Shown here piece after piece: positions 42,132 to 51,203 of a DNA stretch of 64,000 nucleotides. The notes below the pieces were generated by a model. The model did not search any database. It was given only the letters and a program-made list of their open reading frames with translations, and had not been told where the DNA came from. Location: NCBI RefSeq assembly GCF_012650175.1, contig NZ_JAAILI010000008.1, positions 372,001-436,000 of the forward strand, in the 5' to 3' direction. Position numbers and translations under genes: made by a program. Every line of letters begins with the position of its first letter. The first letter of the stretch is position 1. Source of the stretch: Sphingomonas sp. S2M10 (GTDB taxonomy: Bacteria > Pseudomonadota > Alphaproteobacteria > Sphingomonadales > Sphingomonadaceae).

Positions 42132-42442
42132 GCGACACCGCGCTGCTCTACGTCACCTTCGCCAGCCGCGCCGATGCCGAGCGGGTGGCGGAGACGGTGC
42201 TGGCGGACCGGCTGGCAGCCTGCGTCAACATCCTCGCCCCCTGCACCTCGATCTATCGCTGGCAGGGCGGCATCGAGCGCGGCGAGGAAGTGCCGGCGCT
42301 GTTCAAGACCCGCCCTGCCCTGGCGCTGCGCCTGCGCGAGCGGATCGCGGCGATCCATGGCTATGACCTGCCGGTGATCGAGCAATGGCCCGTCGAAGCC
42401 GGCGCCGCCGTCACCCGCTGGATCGCCGAAGAGACACGCTGA
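42128..42442 (+). CDS. cutA: CutA divalent-cation tolerance protein
   Basis: This 104-residue ferredoxin-fold protein forms trimers in known homologues. Family motifs are [52 protein letters not shown] and the C-terminal [16 protein letters not shown]. The GTG start at 42128 overlaps the ctaA stop; the frame continues upstream inside ctaA without meaning. CutA is linked to copper and other divalent-metal tolerance, with no firm mechanism. After it comes about 135 bp of promoter region for rplM. Confidence 0.9.
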   Translation: MSDTALLYVTFASRADAERVAETVLADRLAACVNILAPCTSIYRWQGGIERGEEVPALFKTRPALALRLRERIAAIHGYDLPVIEQWPVEAGAAVTRWIAEETR

Positions 42443-42578
42443 ACCGACAGGTATTATTTTACCCGTCAGCAAACCCACGCATTTCTTGACTTTCAGCCGC
42501 CAAATCGTCAGAGGGGCATCAATCGCGCTGCCGGCAACGGTGGCGCGTCTGCATTTCCTACGCGAAAGGTCACAGGCC

Positions 42579-43058
42579 ATGAAGGCGCTGATGAAGACCA
42601 CCAAGTCGGCCAAGCCGGCCGAGGTGGAGAAGAAGTGGCACATCGTCGACGCCGAAGGGCTCGTCGTCGGTCGTGCAGCGGTGGTGATCGCTAACGTCCT
42701 GCGCGGCAAGCACAAGACCAGCTTCACCCCGCACGTCGATTGCGGTGACAATGTCATCGTAATCAACGCGGACAAGATCCGTTTCACCGGCAAGAAGCTC
42801 GGCCAGAAGGTGTACTACAAGCACACCGGCTATGCGGGCGGCATCAAGGGCATCACCGCCGCCAAGGTTCTCGAAGGCCGCTTCCCGGAGCGCGTTCTGG
42901 AGAAGGCCGTGGAGCGCATGATCCCGCGCGGCCCGCTCGGCCGCCAGCAGATGCGCAACCTGCGCATCTTCGCCGGTTCGGAGCATCCGCATGAAGCTCA
43001 GAACCCCGAGGTTCTCGACATCGCCGGCATGAGCCGCAAGAACAAGGTGGGTGCATAA
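42579..43058 (+). CDS. rplM: 50S ribosomal protein L13
   Basis: The 159-residue protein matches L13 along its length: [70 protein letters not shown] and the end [11 protein letters not shown] 42579 is chosen, although MKALMKTT offers a second Met. TTGACT at 42486-42491, about 90 bp upstream, is a possible -35 box; no clear -10 was found. Its TAA shares one base with the rpsI ATG (TAATG), the usual rplM-rpsI operon. Confidence 0.97.
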   Translation: MKALMKTTKSAKPAEVEKKWHIVDAEGLVVGRAAVVIANVLRGKHKTSFTPHVDCGDNVIVINADKIRFTGKKLGQKVYYKHTGYAGGIKGITAAKVLEGRFPERVLEKAVERMIPRGPLGRQQMRNLRIFAGSEHPHEAQNPEVLDIAGMSRKNKVGA

Positions 43059-43624
43059 TGTCTGACAACCGCCAGTCGCTTTCCGACCTGGGCGCCGCGC
43101 TGGGCCAGCAGCCCGCCGCGCCGACCGAAGGCCAGGCCGCCGCTCCGGCTGCCGCCGCTGCCGACGCCTATCTCGCCGGCCAGATCGACGAGCCGGCCGC
43201 CCCGACCACGCCGCTGCGTGCGCAGGAGCTGGACCAGTATGGCCGCGCCTATGCCACCGGCCGTCGTAAGGACGCCGTGGCCCGCGTGTGGCTGAAGCCG
43301 GGCACCGGCAAGATCACGATCAACGGTCGTGACCAGGAAATCTATTTCGCGCGTCCGACGCTGCGTCTCGTCATCAACCAGCCGTTCGGTGTCGCCGAGC
43401 GCGAGGGCCAGTATGACGTGATCTGCACCGTCAAGGGCGGCGGTCTCTCGGGCCAGGCCGGTGCCGTGAAGCATGGCATCTCGCAGGCGCTGACCAAGTA
43501 TGAGCCGGTGCTGCGCGCGCCCGTGAAGAAGGCCGGCTTCCTGACCCGCGACAGCCGCGCCGTCGAGCGTAAGAAGTACGGCAAGGCGAAGGCCCGCCGC
43601 AGCTTCCAGTTCTCGAAGCGCTAA
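43058..43624 (+). CDS. rpsI: 30S ribosomal protein S9 with N-terminal extension
   Basis: The protein has 188 residues. The conserved S9 core starts around residue 62 ([29 protein letters not shown]) and ends in the invariant [10 protein letters not shown]. The first 60 or so residues are Ala/Pro/Gln-rich ([22 protein letters not shown]) and absent from most bacterial S9 proteins of about 130 residues; extended forms occur in alphaproteobacteria. The start ATG 43058 overlaps the rplM stop and no other start with a ribosome site is near the core, so the extension appears real. A rho-independent terminator follows. Confidence 0.96.
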   Translation: MSDNRQSLSDLGAALGQQPAAPTEGQAAAPAAAAADAYLAGQIDEPAAPTTPLRAQELDQYGRAYATGRRKDAVARVWLKPGTGKITINGRDQEIYFARPTLRLVINQPFGVAEREGQYDVICTVKGGGLSGQAGAVKHGISQALTKYEPVLRAPVKKAGFLTRDSRAVERKKYGKAKARRSFQFSKR

Positions 43625-43651
43625 GCGTCTCGGCTTCGGCCAAGGAACAAG

Positions 43652-43680
43652 GGGCGGTCCGGCAACGGGCCGCCCTTTTT
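43652..43680 (+). terminator. Rho-independent terminator of rplM-rpsI
   Basis: The stem GGGCGGTCCG (43652-43661), loop GCAA and CGGGCCGCCC (43666-43675) pair over 10 bp with one G-U. A run of five T follows. It starts 28 bases after the rpsI stop. Confidence 0.93.
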
Positions 43681-44030
43681 CGTTGCGGCCATCCCTTGTG
43701 CGCGGAAGATGCCGCTCCCGCCGCATGGCCGATACCATCGCTACCCATAATGGTGCGATGCACCCGCAAGATGACCTTCCGTCCACCCGCCCTGCCGCCC
43801 CATCACGGCCCCATACGCCCTCTGGATGCATCGGTTCCCAGAAAACCGCCGCAATGCGGCAACGGTCGACCGCAAGCCAAATCGGTTCGCCTGCGTATTA
43901 TTCCTTTGAAAACCGATCGTTTGCATGATCTCGAAGGTTATCCCGCTCTGGGACAGCCCTTCCTAAAAATCGTCTATCCCCGTAAAGCTTGGGTGCAACG
44001 CGGCAAAATCTGCGGGCGGGGAATTCAGAC
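43681..44030. other. Intergenic region before the DUF1800 gene
   Basis: These 350 bp show no frame with convincing coding bias. The right part (43890-43990) is AT-richer, for example GTATTATTCCTTTGAAAACC. It probably holds the promoter for the DUF1800-DUF1501 operon. No dyad or known operator was recognised. Confidence 0.4.
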
Positions 44031-45719
44031 ATGCGACGGATATGGACGGCGGCTGCGCTTGGCGCGGCGGGCTTGCTGTCGGCTTGCGATGGCGGCAGCA
44101 GTAACATCAACCTGGCGGACAGCCGGATGACCAGCGGGCTGGTCGATCTGTCCGCTGCCAATGCCGGGCTTTCGCCGGCGCAATCTCAAGTCACGGACGG
44201 CATTCGGCTGGCGCGGCAGACGACCTTCGGCCCGACGCCGGAGGTGCTCGAAAAGATCTCCAAGCTGGGAACCGAAGGCTGGCTGGACGAGCAATTCGCC
44301 GCCCGGGGCAGCACCTATGCGGACCTCGCCGTGGCACGCCGCATCAACACCTGCAACGATCTGCCGTGCTCGCGGCGCTACTATAGCCGCACCCCGGTGG
44401 CGATGCGCTTCTATGCCAATGCCGTTTCCGCGCCCGATCAGTTGCGCCAGCGCGTCGCGTTCGCGCTTTCGCAGATGATCGTGGCCTCGGAGGTGGAACT
44501 GCGCCTGACCGGCGGCATCGCGGCGTTCAACCAGCTGTTCCTGGACAATGCCTTCGGCAATTATCGCACGCTGCTGAAGTCGGTGACGCTGAACCCGTAT
44601 ATGGGGCAGTATCTGAACATGGCGGGGAGCAGCAAGGCCGCCCCCTCCGAGAACTATGCCCGCGAGTTGCTCCAGCTGTTCTCAATGGGGCCCAACCAGC
44701 TGAACCTGAATGGCACGCTCCGACGCGACGCCTCCGGCGCCTCGGTGCCGAATTATGGCCCCGACGACATTCGTGGCATCTCCCGGGCCCTGACGGGCTG
44801 GGATCGCGCCCGGATCGGCAACGCCGCCATCACCGATGCCACCGCCGGCGACGATGTGAAGCCGATGATCCCCGTGCCGGAGCGCTATGATGCCGGCGAG
44901 AAGCAGTTCCTCGGCACGCGCGTGCCGGCAGGAGCAAGCCAGCAGGCGAGCGTGGACGCGGTGGTGGACGCGGCGTTCAACAATCCATCGACGGCGCCGT
45001 TCGTCTCGCGCCACCTGATTGTGCATCTCGTCACGGCCAATCCCAGTCCCGCCTATGTCGGGAGGGTCGCGGCCGTGTTCGCGAACAACGGCCAGGGCGT
45101 ACGCGGCGACATGAAGGCGGTGGTGCGTGCCATCCTTACCGATCCCGAGGCGCGCGCCGCGCCGCGTGGCGATCGCGGCAAGCTGAAGGAGCCGGTACTC
45201 GCGATGCTGGGCCTCGCCCGCGCGATCGGACTTACCACCGATGGCGTTGCCTTCGTCATGCGGGATACCACGCTGGGCCAGCCGGTGATGCGCGCGCCCT
45301 CCGTCTTCAATTTCTATCCGATCGATTATCCGCTGCAGGGCAGCACGACGCTGTACAGCCCCGCATCGAAACTGCTCAACAGCAGCACGGTGATGCGGCT
45401 GCACAACTTCATGTACCAATGGACCGTGCAGACCGAGACTTCGACCGTCGAGTTCCAGCCATATACCGGGATCGTGCCCGCTTCCGGGACCAGGTTCGCA
45501 TGGGCCACCTGGGAGGCTTTTGGCGACAATGTAGACGCGATGATCGCGGCAGTGGACGTACTAATGCTAGGCAATAGCATCACGCCGACGCAGCGCGTTG
45601 CCCTGCGGAATGCTGCGTTGGCGATAAAGGACAAGAATGCACGGACGCGCGCCCGCAAGCGCGCCAAGCTGCTGCTCTATCTCGCGGGTACCAGCCCGCA
45701 ATTCCTGGTCGACCGGTAA
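44031..45719 (+). CDS. DUF1800 family lipoprotein
   Basis: The protein has 562 residues. A lipoprotein signal (MRRIWTAAALGAAGLLSAC, lipid on Cys19) precedes a DUF1800 domain with the family blocks RLARQTTFGPTPEVLEKISKLGTEGWLDEQF, ENYARELLQLFSMGP, DIRGISRALTGW and the C-terminal RAPSVFNFYPIDYP. DUF1800 proteins have no established biochemical role and nearly always lie directly before a DUF1501 gene, as here (12 bp gap). ATG 44031 follows GGGCGGGGAATTCAGAC. Anchoring in the envelope by the lipid is expected. Confidence 0.9.
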   Translation: MRRIWTAAALGAAGLLSACDGGSSNINLADSRMTSGLVDLSAANAGLSPAQSQVTDGIRLARQTTFGPTPEVLEKISKLGTEGWLDEQFAARGSTYADLAVARRINTCNDLPCSRRYYSRTPVAMRFYANAVSAPDQLRQRVAFALSQMIVASEVELRLTGGIAAFNQLFLDNAFGNYRTLLKSVTLNPYMGQYLNMAGSSKAAPSENYARELLQLFSMGPNQLNLNGTLRRDASGASVPNYGPDDIRGISRALTGWDRARIGNAAITDATAGDDVKPMIPVPERYDAGEKQFLGTRVPAGASQQASVDAVVDAAFNNPSTAPFVSRHLIVHLVTANPSPAYVGRVAAVFANNGQGVRGDMKAVVRAILTDPEARAAPRGDRGKLKEPVLAMLGLARAIGLTTDGVAFVMRDTTLGQPVMRAPSVFNFYPIDYPLQGSTTLYSPASKLLNSSTVMRLHNFMYQWTVQTETSTVEFQPYTGIVPASGTRFAWATWEAFGDNVDAMIAAVDVLMLGNSITPTQRVALRNAALAIKDKNARTRARKRAKLLLYLAGTSPQFLVDR

Positions 45720-45731
45720 GGAACCGATCCG

Positions 45732-47093
45732 ATGACGCTTTCCCGACGCGATTTCGTGCGGCTCTCCGCCGGCACCGGCGCCCTTGCCGCCATGGCCCAG
45801 CTCGGCCGCACCGCCGCTATTGCCGCCCCCAGCGGCGCCTATCGGGCGATGGTGGGTATCTTTCTCTTCGGTGGCAATGACGGCTGGAACATGGTCGTTC
45901 CCACCGATGCCAGGCATGCTGCCTACCAGGCCGCACGCGGCGCCATCGCCCTGCCGCGCAGCAGCCTCACGCCGCTGACCAACAGCAGTTACGCCCTTCA
46001 CCCGGCGATGGCGGCGCTGCGCCCGATCTGGGACGAGGGCGCGCTGTCGCTCGTGCTCAATACCGGGACGCTGTTCGCACCGCTGACCAAGGCAACCTAC
46101 GGCTCCCGTCCGGACCTGCGGCCGAGCAACCTGATGAGCCACGCCGACGAGCAGGCGCACTGGCAGGGCCTTCGTGCCCGCGATGCTGCCAAGGACGGCT
46201 TCCTCGGGCGCATGGCCGATCGGATGCCGCAAGGCCGGCTGTCGCCGCTGATCTCGCTCAGCGGGTCGACGCTTGCTGTGATCGGGCAGCGCACCGTACC
46301 GCTGGTCATCCCTGCCTCGGGACTGCCGACGCGCGCGGGCTATAATGCCGCCGACACCGCCAGGAATCTGGCCAGCGCGGCGCTGGCGGCCAGCGATGGC
46401 GGCCCGATCATGGCCGGAGCCGAGAAGACGCTGCGCGAGAGCTATGACCAGGCCGAGCTTGCCGCCACCCTGCTCTCGGGCACGAGCAGCATCGCGCGCT
46501 ACTTCGTCGATGCAAAGGGCAACATGCTGACCAGCGACATCGCCGCCCAGCTGCTCGCCACCGCGCGCATGATCGAGGCACGGGGTACCCTGGGCCATAG
46601 CCGCCAGACGTTCCTGGTGAGCATGGCAAGCTTCGATCATCACGCCAACCAGATCCAGCCCGGTAACCCCGCGGCCGGCACGCACGCTGCACAGCTGGGT
46701 GAACTGGCCGAAGCGATGGCCGCCTTTCACCGGGCGATGAAGGCGATGGGCGTAGGCGCGAACGTCACGAGCTTCACGATGAGCGATTTCGGCCGAACCT
46801 ATGCCAGCAATGCGCAGAACGGCACCGATCACGCCTGGGGAAACAACCACCTCGTGATGGGTGGCGACGTCGCCAAGGGCGGAATCTTCGGCACCTATCC
46901 CGATCCGGTACTGGGCGGCGCAGACGATATCACCCGGGAGGGGCGCTTCGTCCCGGGCGTGTCGCAGGAGGAATATCTCGGCGCGATCGCCCGCTGGCAC
47001 GGGGTTAGCGATGCCGACATGCCCTATGTCTTTCCCAACTGGACGACCTGGTCGACCGCCGGACGGGGGCCGCTGCCGCTGTTCCGGCGCTAG
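45732..47093 (+). CDS. DUF1501 family Tat-exported protein
   Basis: The protein has 453 residues. A Tat signal (TLSRRDFVRLSAGTGALAAMAQL) precedes a sulfatase/alkaline-phosphatase-like fold of the DUF1501 type: GIFLFGGNDGWNMVVPTD, LHPAMAALRPIWDEGALSLVLNTG, FDHHANQI, FTMSDFGRTYASNAQNGTDHAWGNNHLVMGGDV. Metal-ligand Asp and His residues appear at the expected places. It forms a two-gene operon with the DUF1800 lipoprotein and is presumed to work with it in the periplasm. Its TAG stop overlaps the stop of the convergent phosphoesterase gene (CTAG, 47090-47093). Confidence 0.92.
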   Translation: MTLSRRDFVRLSAGTGALAAMAQLGRTAAIAAPSGAYRAMVGIFLFGGNDGWNMVVPTDARHAAYQAARGAIALPRSSLTPLTNSSYALHPAMAALRPIWDEGALSLVLNTGTLFAPLTKATYGSRPDLRPSNLMSHADEQAHWQGLRARDAAKDGFLGRMADRMPQGRLSPLISLSGSTLAVIGQRTVPLVIPASGLPTRAGYNAADTARNLASAALAASDGGPIMAGAEKTLRESYDQAELAATLLSGTSSIARYFVDAKGNMLTSDIAAQLLATARMIEARGTLGHSRQTFLVSMASFDHHANQIQPGNPAAGTHAAQLGELAEAMAAFHRAMKAMGVGANVTSFTMSDFGRTYASNAQNGTDHAWGNNHLVMGGDVAKGGIFGTYPDPVLGGADDITREGRFVPGVSQEEYLGAIARWHGVSDADMPYVFPNWTTWSTAGRGPLPLFRR

Positions 47094-47836
47094 AGCGCGA
47101 CGCTCGGTTCGCCGAGGAAGCGGGCACGGGTGGAGAAGCTCGCGCCGTCGACGGTGATCTCGTTGAACGAGGGCGGCTGGTCGCGGGTGCGTTCCGACAG
47201 GGTGCCGGCCCCGATCAGCCGCACCGCCCGCTCGCCGACGCGGTGCTCGATATCGAACGGATCATGGACATGGCCGCTCAGCACGGCATGCGCGCCGGCC
47301 TGTGCCAGCGCCTCCAGCGCCCGCTGACCGCCGCGCGTGCGCGACGTGGCGCGCGTGCCGGCATCGATCAGCGGGTGATGGGCCGCGACGAACACCAGGT
47401 CGCCCGCCGGCACCGCCTCCGCGAGCGCAAGCGACTTCTGCAACGCCCGCTTGCTCACATGCCCCTTCGACCAATTGGTGCGAAACTGGAAACGCGCGGT
47501 GGTCTTGAGCGGCACGATCGACACGCCGCGCACGTCGAGCGGCCGTTCGATCATCCGCTCCAGCGCCCGGTAGCGCCGATAGGGCATGGCCAGCCGGGCG
47601 AACGGGTTGAAATAGGGCAGGTCGTGATTGCCCACCTCCACCGTCACCGGCACGCCCAGCCCTTCGAGCCATTCGGCAGCGGCGGCGAACTCCTTCGCCC
47701 GCGCGCGCATCGTCAGGTCGCCGGTCATGATCACCGCCGCCGGCCGTTCCTCGCGGACGCGAGCGTCGAACCAGTCGACCGCTTCACGATCCTCCCGGCC
47801 GAAATGAACGTCGCTGACATGGAAAAAGCGGGTCAT
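47090..47836 (-). CDS. Metallophosphoesterase (calcineurin-like)
   Basis: This 248-residue protein carries the calcineurin-fold metal motifs in order: FFHVSDVHFGRED, IMTGDLTMRA, VEVGNHDLPYF, FVAAHHPLID and VLSGHVHDPF. All Asp/His/Asn ligands are present. Substrate cannot be inferred from sequence; cyclic nucleotides, phospholipid head groups or nucleic acids are possible. ATG 47836 overlaps the stop of the lipid-kinase gene (ATGA), so the two may act in one lipid or phosphate pathway. The longer upstream frame to 48340 lies in the kinase gene and is rejected. Confidence 0.92.
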   Translation of the reverse strand: MTRFFHVSDVHFGREDREAVDWFDARVREERPAAVIMTGDLTMRARAKEFAAAAEWLEGLGVPVTVEVGNHDLPYFNPFARLAMPYRRYRALERMIERPLDVRGVSIVPLKTTARFQFRTNWSKGHVSKRALQKSLALAEAVPAGDLVFVAAHHPLIDAGTRATSRTRGGQRALEALAQAGAHAVLSGHVHDPFDIEHRVGERAVRLIGAGTLSERTRDQPPSFNEITVDGASFSTRARFLGEPSVAL

Positions 47837-48675
47837 GCGGCCGGCGACTCCTGGCGGGTAGCAATGAAGGTCTCCAGGCTGCGCCCCGCGCGGATGGTGG
47901 TGCCTGGTTCCAGCGTCTCGGGCTCGCCGTCGAACAGCGCGAGGACCGGCTGGCGCTCGCCCAGGCGCAGCTGTTCGGTGCGGCTCTCGGTCACAGCCCG
48001 CGCGGCGACCCAGTCTCCCGTTACCCATTCCCAGCCGAGTTGCGCGATCGATCCCCAGTCGCGAGCGTCCACTGCCGCCACGTCCAGGCCCTGCGGCGTC
48101 GGCGTGACGAACACCGCCTGATAGCGATCGCCAAGCTCGCGCGCGCCGTAAACGCGCACCCCGCGCCGGTGGAAGGTGGAGCGCCATGCGCCGCGTACCG
48201 CGGCCACCAGCCTGCCGAAGCGCCCCTTGCGCACCACTTCGCGCGCGCGGAACCAACTGGCCGCAGGCCCGAGGATCAGGCCGACAAAGGCGCGATGTTC
48301 CCCGGCGATCACATAGGGCAGCGCTACCCGCCGGTCGCACCCATAAGCCGCATGAATGATCTTGTGGGGGTCGGTCTCGTCATGCAGCGCCTTGGCGAGC
48401 AGGTTCATCGTGCCCCCCGGCAGGATCAGGAAGGCGCCTTCCCAGTCCGCCAAGGCGCACAGGGCGGCGTTGATCGTCCCGTCACCGGCAAACAGCACCA
48501 CCGTGTCCACGCCCGCGGCATCGAGTGCGGCCCCCTCGGGCAGCGGATCGGCGGGGAAGCGCGTACGCCCGGCAAGGGTCAGGCCGCGCTCCTCGAACAC
48601 GGCTTCCATCGCGTCGCACTTCGCCTGGGACGTGGTGCCGGAATTCGGATTGGTGATGAACCACAGCGTCTGCAT
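47833..48675 (-). CDS. Diacylglycerol/lipid kinase family protein (DAGK catalytic domain)
   Basis: The protein has 280 residues. The DAGK catalytic core starts with TLWFITNPNSGTTSQAKCDAM and contains the nucleotide motif LFAGDGTINAAL (GGDGT class, here AGDGT) and ILPGGTMNLLAKAL. The C-terminal beta-sandwich closes with FDGEPETLEPGTTI. It should phosphorylate diacylglycerol, a sphingoid or another lipid. The change of the first Gly of GGDGT to Ala is unusual but conservative. ATG 48675 is placed by GAGGG just before and by the conserved start of the domain. It overlaps the phosphoesterase gene. Confidence 0.88.
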   Translation of the reverse strand: MQTLWFITNPNSGTTSQAKCDAMEAVFEERGLTLAGRTRFPADPLPEGAALDAAGVDTVVLFAGDGTINAALCALADWEGAFLILPGGTMNLLAKALHDETDPHKIIHAAYGCDRRVALPYVIAGEHRAFVGLILGPAASWFRAREVVRKGRFGRLVAAVRGAWRSTFHRRGVRVYGARELGDRYQAVFVTPTPQGLDVAAVDARDWGSIAQLGWEWVTGDWVAARAVTESRTEQLRLGERQPVLALFDGEPETLEPGTTIRAGRSLETFIATRQESPAA

Positions 48676-48779
48676 GGCCCTCGTAACGCCCGAGAAGCGA
48701 TTTCGTGGCGTGGCCCGGCACAGCGCCGATTGCCCCGAACGACACAGCCCGACCACCACGGCCAAGCGCCACCCCGCCT

Positions 48780-49553
48780 CTATCGGCCCCGGAACTGCGG
48801 CTCGCGCTTCGCCAGGAACGCGGCGATCGCCTCGCGGCAATCCTCGGTCTTCGACGCGATGCTCTGGTGATCCGCCTCGATCTCCATGCTCTCCGCCAGC
48901 GTGCCGGACAGCGCCGCCGCCACCTGCTTGCGGATCAGCCCCAGCGCAACGGTAGGCATCGCCGCCAGCTTGGCGGCCAGGCCCTGGGCGACATGCGCCA
49001 GCGCACCATCCTCCACCACCCGCGTCACCAGCCCGGCCGCCAGCGCTTCCTCGGCCGGCATCCGCTCGCCGAGCAGTGCCATCTCCAGCAGCCGTGCCCG
49101 CCCCGCGGCCTTGCCGATCAGCCAGGTCGCGCCGGCATCCGGGACAAGGCCGATATTGGCGAAGGCGAGCAACAGATAGGCTGATTGGGCCATCACCACG
49201 ATGTCGGCGGCGAGCGCGATCGACGCACCCGCCCCCGCCGCCGCGCCGTTGACGGCGCTGACGATCGGGATTGGCAGCTCGGCCATGGTCGCGATCACCG
49301 GATTATAATGCTGCCGCAGCGCCTCGCCCGAATCGCGCATGCCGACGCTGGCGGTGAGGTCCGCGCCCGCGCAGAACGCCCGCCCCTCGCCGGTGAGCAG
49401 CACCGCCCGCGCGCCGTCGTCGGCTGCCTGCCGTAGCGTCGCGCCAAGCAGATCGAGCATGTCGGGGGTCAGCGCGTTGAGCCGGTCGGGGCGGTTCAGG
49501 CGCACCACCGCGACATCGCCTTCCATCGCAAGCAGCACCGGCGCGTCGGACAT
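48780..49553 (-). CDS. Enoyl-CoA hydratase/isomerase family protein
   Basis: The 257-residue crotonase-fold protein hydrates or isomerises 2-enoyl-CoA. It shows the oxyanion-hole and active-site blocks AFCAGADLTAS and IPIVSAVNGAAAGAGASIALAADIVV, then FANIGLVPDAGATWLI. Asp of PDAG is at the position of the second catalytic acid in PaaG-like members, while the first Glu site is small, so an isomerase of the PaaG type is likely. ATG 49553 is chosen because AAGGAG lies eight bases upstream; ATG 49559 is too close to that site. It follows the flavoprotein gene by about 57 bp. Confidence 0.9.
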   Translation of the reverse strand: MSDAPVLLAMEGDVAVVRLNRPDRLNALTPDMLDLLGATLRQAADDGARAVLLTGEGRAFCAGADLTASVGMRDSGEALRQHYNPVIATMAELPIPIVSAVNGAAAGAGASIALAADIVVMAQSAYLLLAFANIGLVPDAGATWLIGKAAGRARLLEMALLGERMPAEEALAAGLVTRVVEDGALAHVAQGLAAKLAAMPTVALGLIRKQVAAALSGTLAESMEIEADHQSIASKTEDCREAIAAFLAKREPQFRGR

Positions 49554-49610
49554 CCTCATTTCTCCTTCTGGTTGGGAGCAGGGATGCCCGGACGGCGCGG
49601 CGCGTGCAAC

Positions 49611-50831
49611 TCAAAGCTCCTTCAGCACCACCGCCGGGTCGGCGAGCGTCGCGGGATCGACGATCATCCGCTCCGCCACCAGCCGCTTGCCCTGCACATA
49701 GTCCCGCATGGCGTTGACGCAGTCGAGCGCGATCACCCGTCCCTGCTTGAGATAGATCACCGAGAAGGACCGCGTAGCCGGATCACCGCGCAGCACCGTC
49801 GCGTCGTGCCCGATCGACAGGCCCACCGTCTGCAGCTTGAGGTCATATTGGTTCGACCAGAACCAGGGCACCGCGTCATAATGCGCGTCCTGCCCGGTCA
49901 GCAGCTTCGCGACGACATTGGCCTGGTCGTTGGCGTTCTGCACCGATTCGAGCCGGATCTCGGCATGGTCCGCGTAGGCGTTGGCGTGCAGCGCGCAGTC
50001 GCCGATCGCGTAGACGTCCGGCAGGCTGGTGCGGCACTGCGCATCCACCGCCACGCCGTTGCCGCCCGCGGCGCCCGCTTCCAGCAGCGGCGCCACCTCC
50101 GGCACGATGCCGATGCCGACGATCACCATGTCCGCCGGCAGCACCGCACCATCTGCCAGCCGGACGCCGCAGACGCGGCCGTCCTGCTCCTCCAGACAGT
50201 CGACCAGCGCGCCGGTGCGGATCTCAACGCCGTGCGCGCGATGCTCGGCCTCGTAGAAGCGCGACAGCGGTGCGCCGGCGACGCGGGCGAGCACCCGGTC
50301 CATCGCCTCCAGCACCACCACCTGCTTGTCCGCCTTGATCAGCGCGGCGGCCGCCTCGAGCCCGATATAGCCGCCGCCGATCACGACGATCCGCCGGGTG
50401 GCGGGCAGTTCGGCTAGCAGCTGGTCGACGTCGCGGCGGGTGCGGATCGCATGGACGCCGGCGAGATCATGTCCGCTGCACGCCAGCCGCCGCGCGCTGC
50501 CGCCCGCAGACCACACGAGCGCGCCATAGCCGATCTGTGCGCCGGCCGCATCGGTGACGGTCTTCGCCGCCGGATCGACCGCGACGACGCGCCGCCCGGC
50601 GAGCATCGTCACCGCCCGCTCTTCCCAGAAGCCGGGCGCGCGGATCAGGATGCGCTCGAAGCTCTTCTCGCCCTTGAGATAGTCCTTGGAGAGCGGCGGC
50701 CGTTCATAGGGGAGCTCGGGATCTTCGCCGATCATCGCCAGCGTCCCCGCGAACCCCGCCTGCCGCAACGCCACCGCGCACTGCGCCCCGCCATGGCCGG
50801 TGCCGACGATCAGAATATCGAACCTGTCCAA
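49611..50831 (-). CDS. NAD(P)H:ferredoxin/rubredoxin reductase-like flavoprotein
   Basis: The 406-residue protein has two dinucleotide-binding folds: FAD motif DILIVGTGHGGAQCAVALRQAG at the N-terminus and NAD motif IVVIGGGYIGLEAAAALIKADK in the middle. The segments PYERPPLSKDYL, VYAIGDCA, and WFWSNQYDLKLQTVG complete the pattern of BphA4/PuxA-type ferredoxin reductases of oxygenase systems. The start is taken as TTG 50831, preceded by GGGGAGAGCAGG, because no ATG or GTG gives a conserved beginning; the frame runs further upstream without meaning. No ferredoxin or oxygenase gene is nearby. Confidence 0.87.
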   Translation of the reverse strand: MDRFDILIVGTGHGGAQCAVALRQAGFAGTLAMIGEDPELPYERPPLSKDYLKGEKSFERILIRAPGFWEERAVTMLAGRRVVAVDPAAKTVTDAAGAQIGYGALVWSAGGSARRLACSGHDLAGVHAIRTRRDVDQLLAELPATRRIVVIGGGYIGLEAAAALIKADKQVVVLEAMDRVLARVAGAPLSRFYEAEHRAHGVEIRTGALVDCLEEQDGRVCGVRLADGAVLPADMVIVGIGIVPEVAPLLEAGAAGGNGVAVDAQCRTSLPDVYAIGDCALHANAYADHAEIRLESVQNANDQANVVAKLLTGQDAHYDAVPWFWSNQYDLKLQTVGLSIGHDATVLRGDPATRSFSVIYLKQGRVIALDCVNAMRDYVQGKRLVAERMIVDPATLADPAVVLKEL

Positions 50832-51203
50832 CCTGCTCTCCCCGCTCGACGCGCACGGCGTCCTGTCCGTTGCACCCACGGTGCTACCCGCGGAGCTGTA
50901 GCGCGCCCGTCCCGTCCCGCCAAATGCCGCGCAAGCGGCCGCTGCGTCGCACAAATTTTTCCGATTCGTAATGTTCGCGTCACAACTTTTCCGCACCTGC
51001 GGCCCTGCAGGAGGAATGGGAATTGGGCTCAGCGACATCACGCGGTTCGGCGGTCCGTCCGCAGGGCTGAGACCGCAGGCACGCGGCGGCACCGCCGCAC
51101 GCCGCCATTCCATCGGCACATTGCATCCATGGGCGCTGGCCGGCGCGATCGCGGGGATCGCGCGGGGCCTGCGCAACCGCAATTACGATCAAAGGGGGAA
51201 TAT
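50832..51203. other. Divergent intergenic region, flavoprotein / TonB receptor
   Basis: This 372-bp region holds the promoters of both genes. 50940-50995 is AT-richer (CACAAATTTTTCCGATTCG) and is the best place for them. The ribosome site AAAGGGGG of the receptor is at 51191-51198. An in-frame short ORF after AGGAGGA at about 51009 has bad spacing and is not called. Confidence 0.4.

Noticed and set aside
42446..42467. Hairpin GACAGGTA...TACCCGTC after cutA as a terminator
   Set aside because: The stem has a mismatch and is short, and there is no T-run; too weak to list as a feature.
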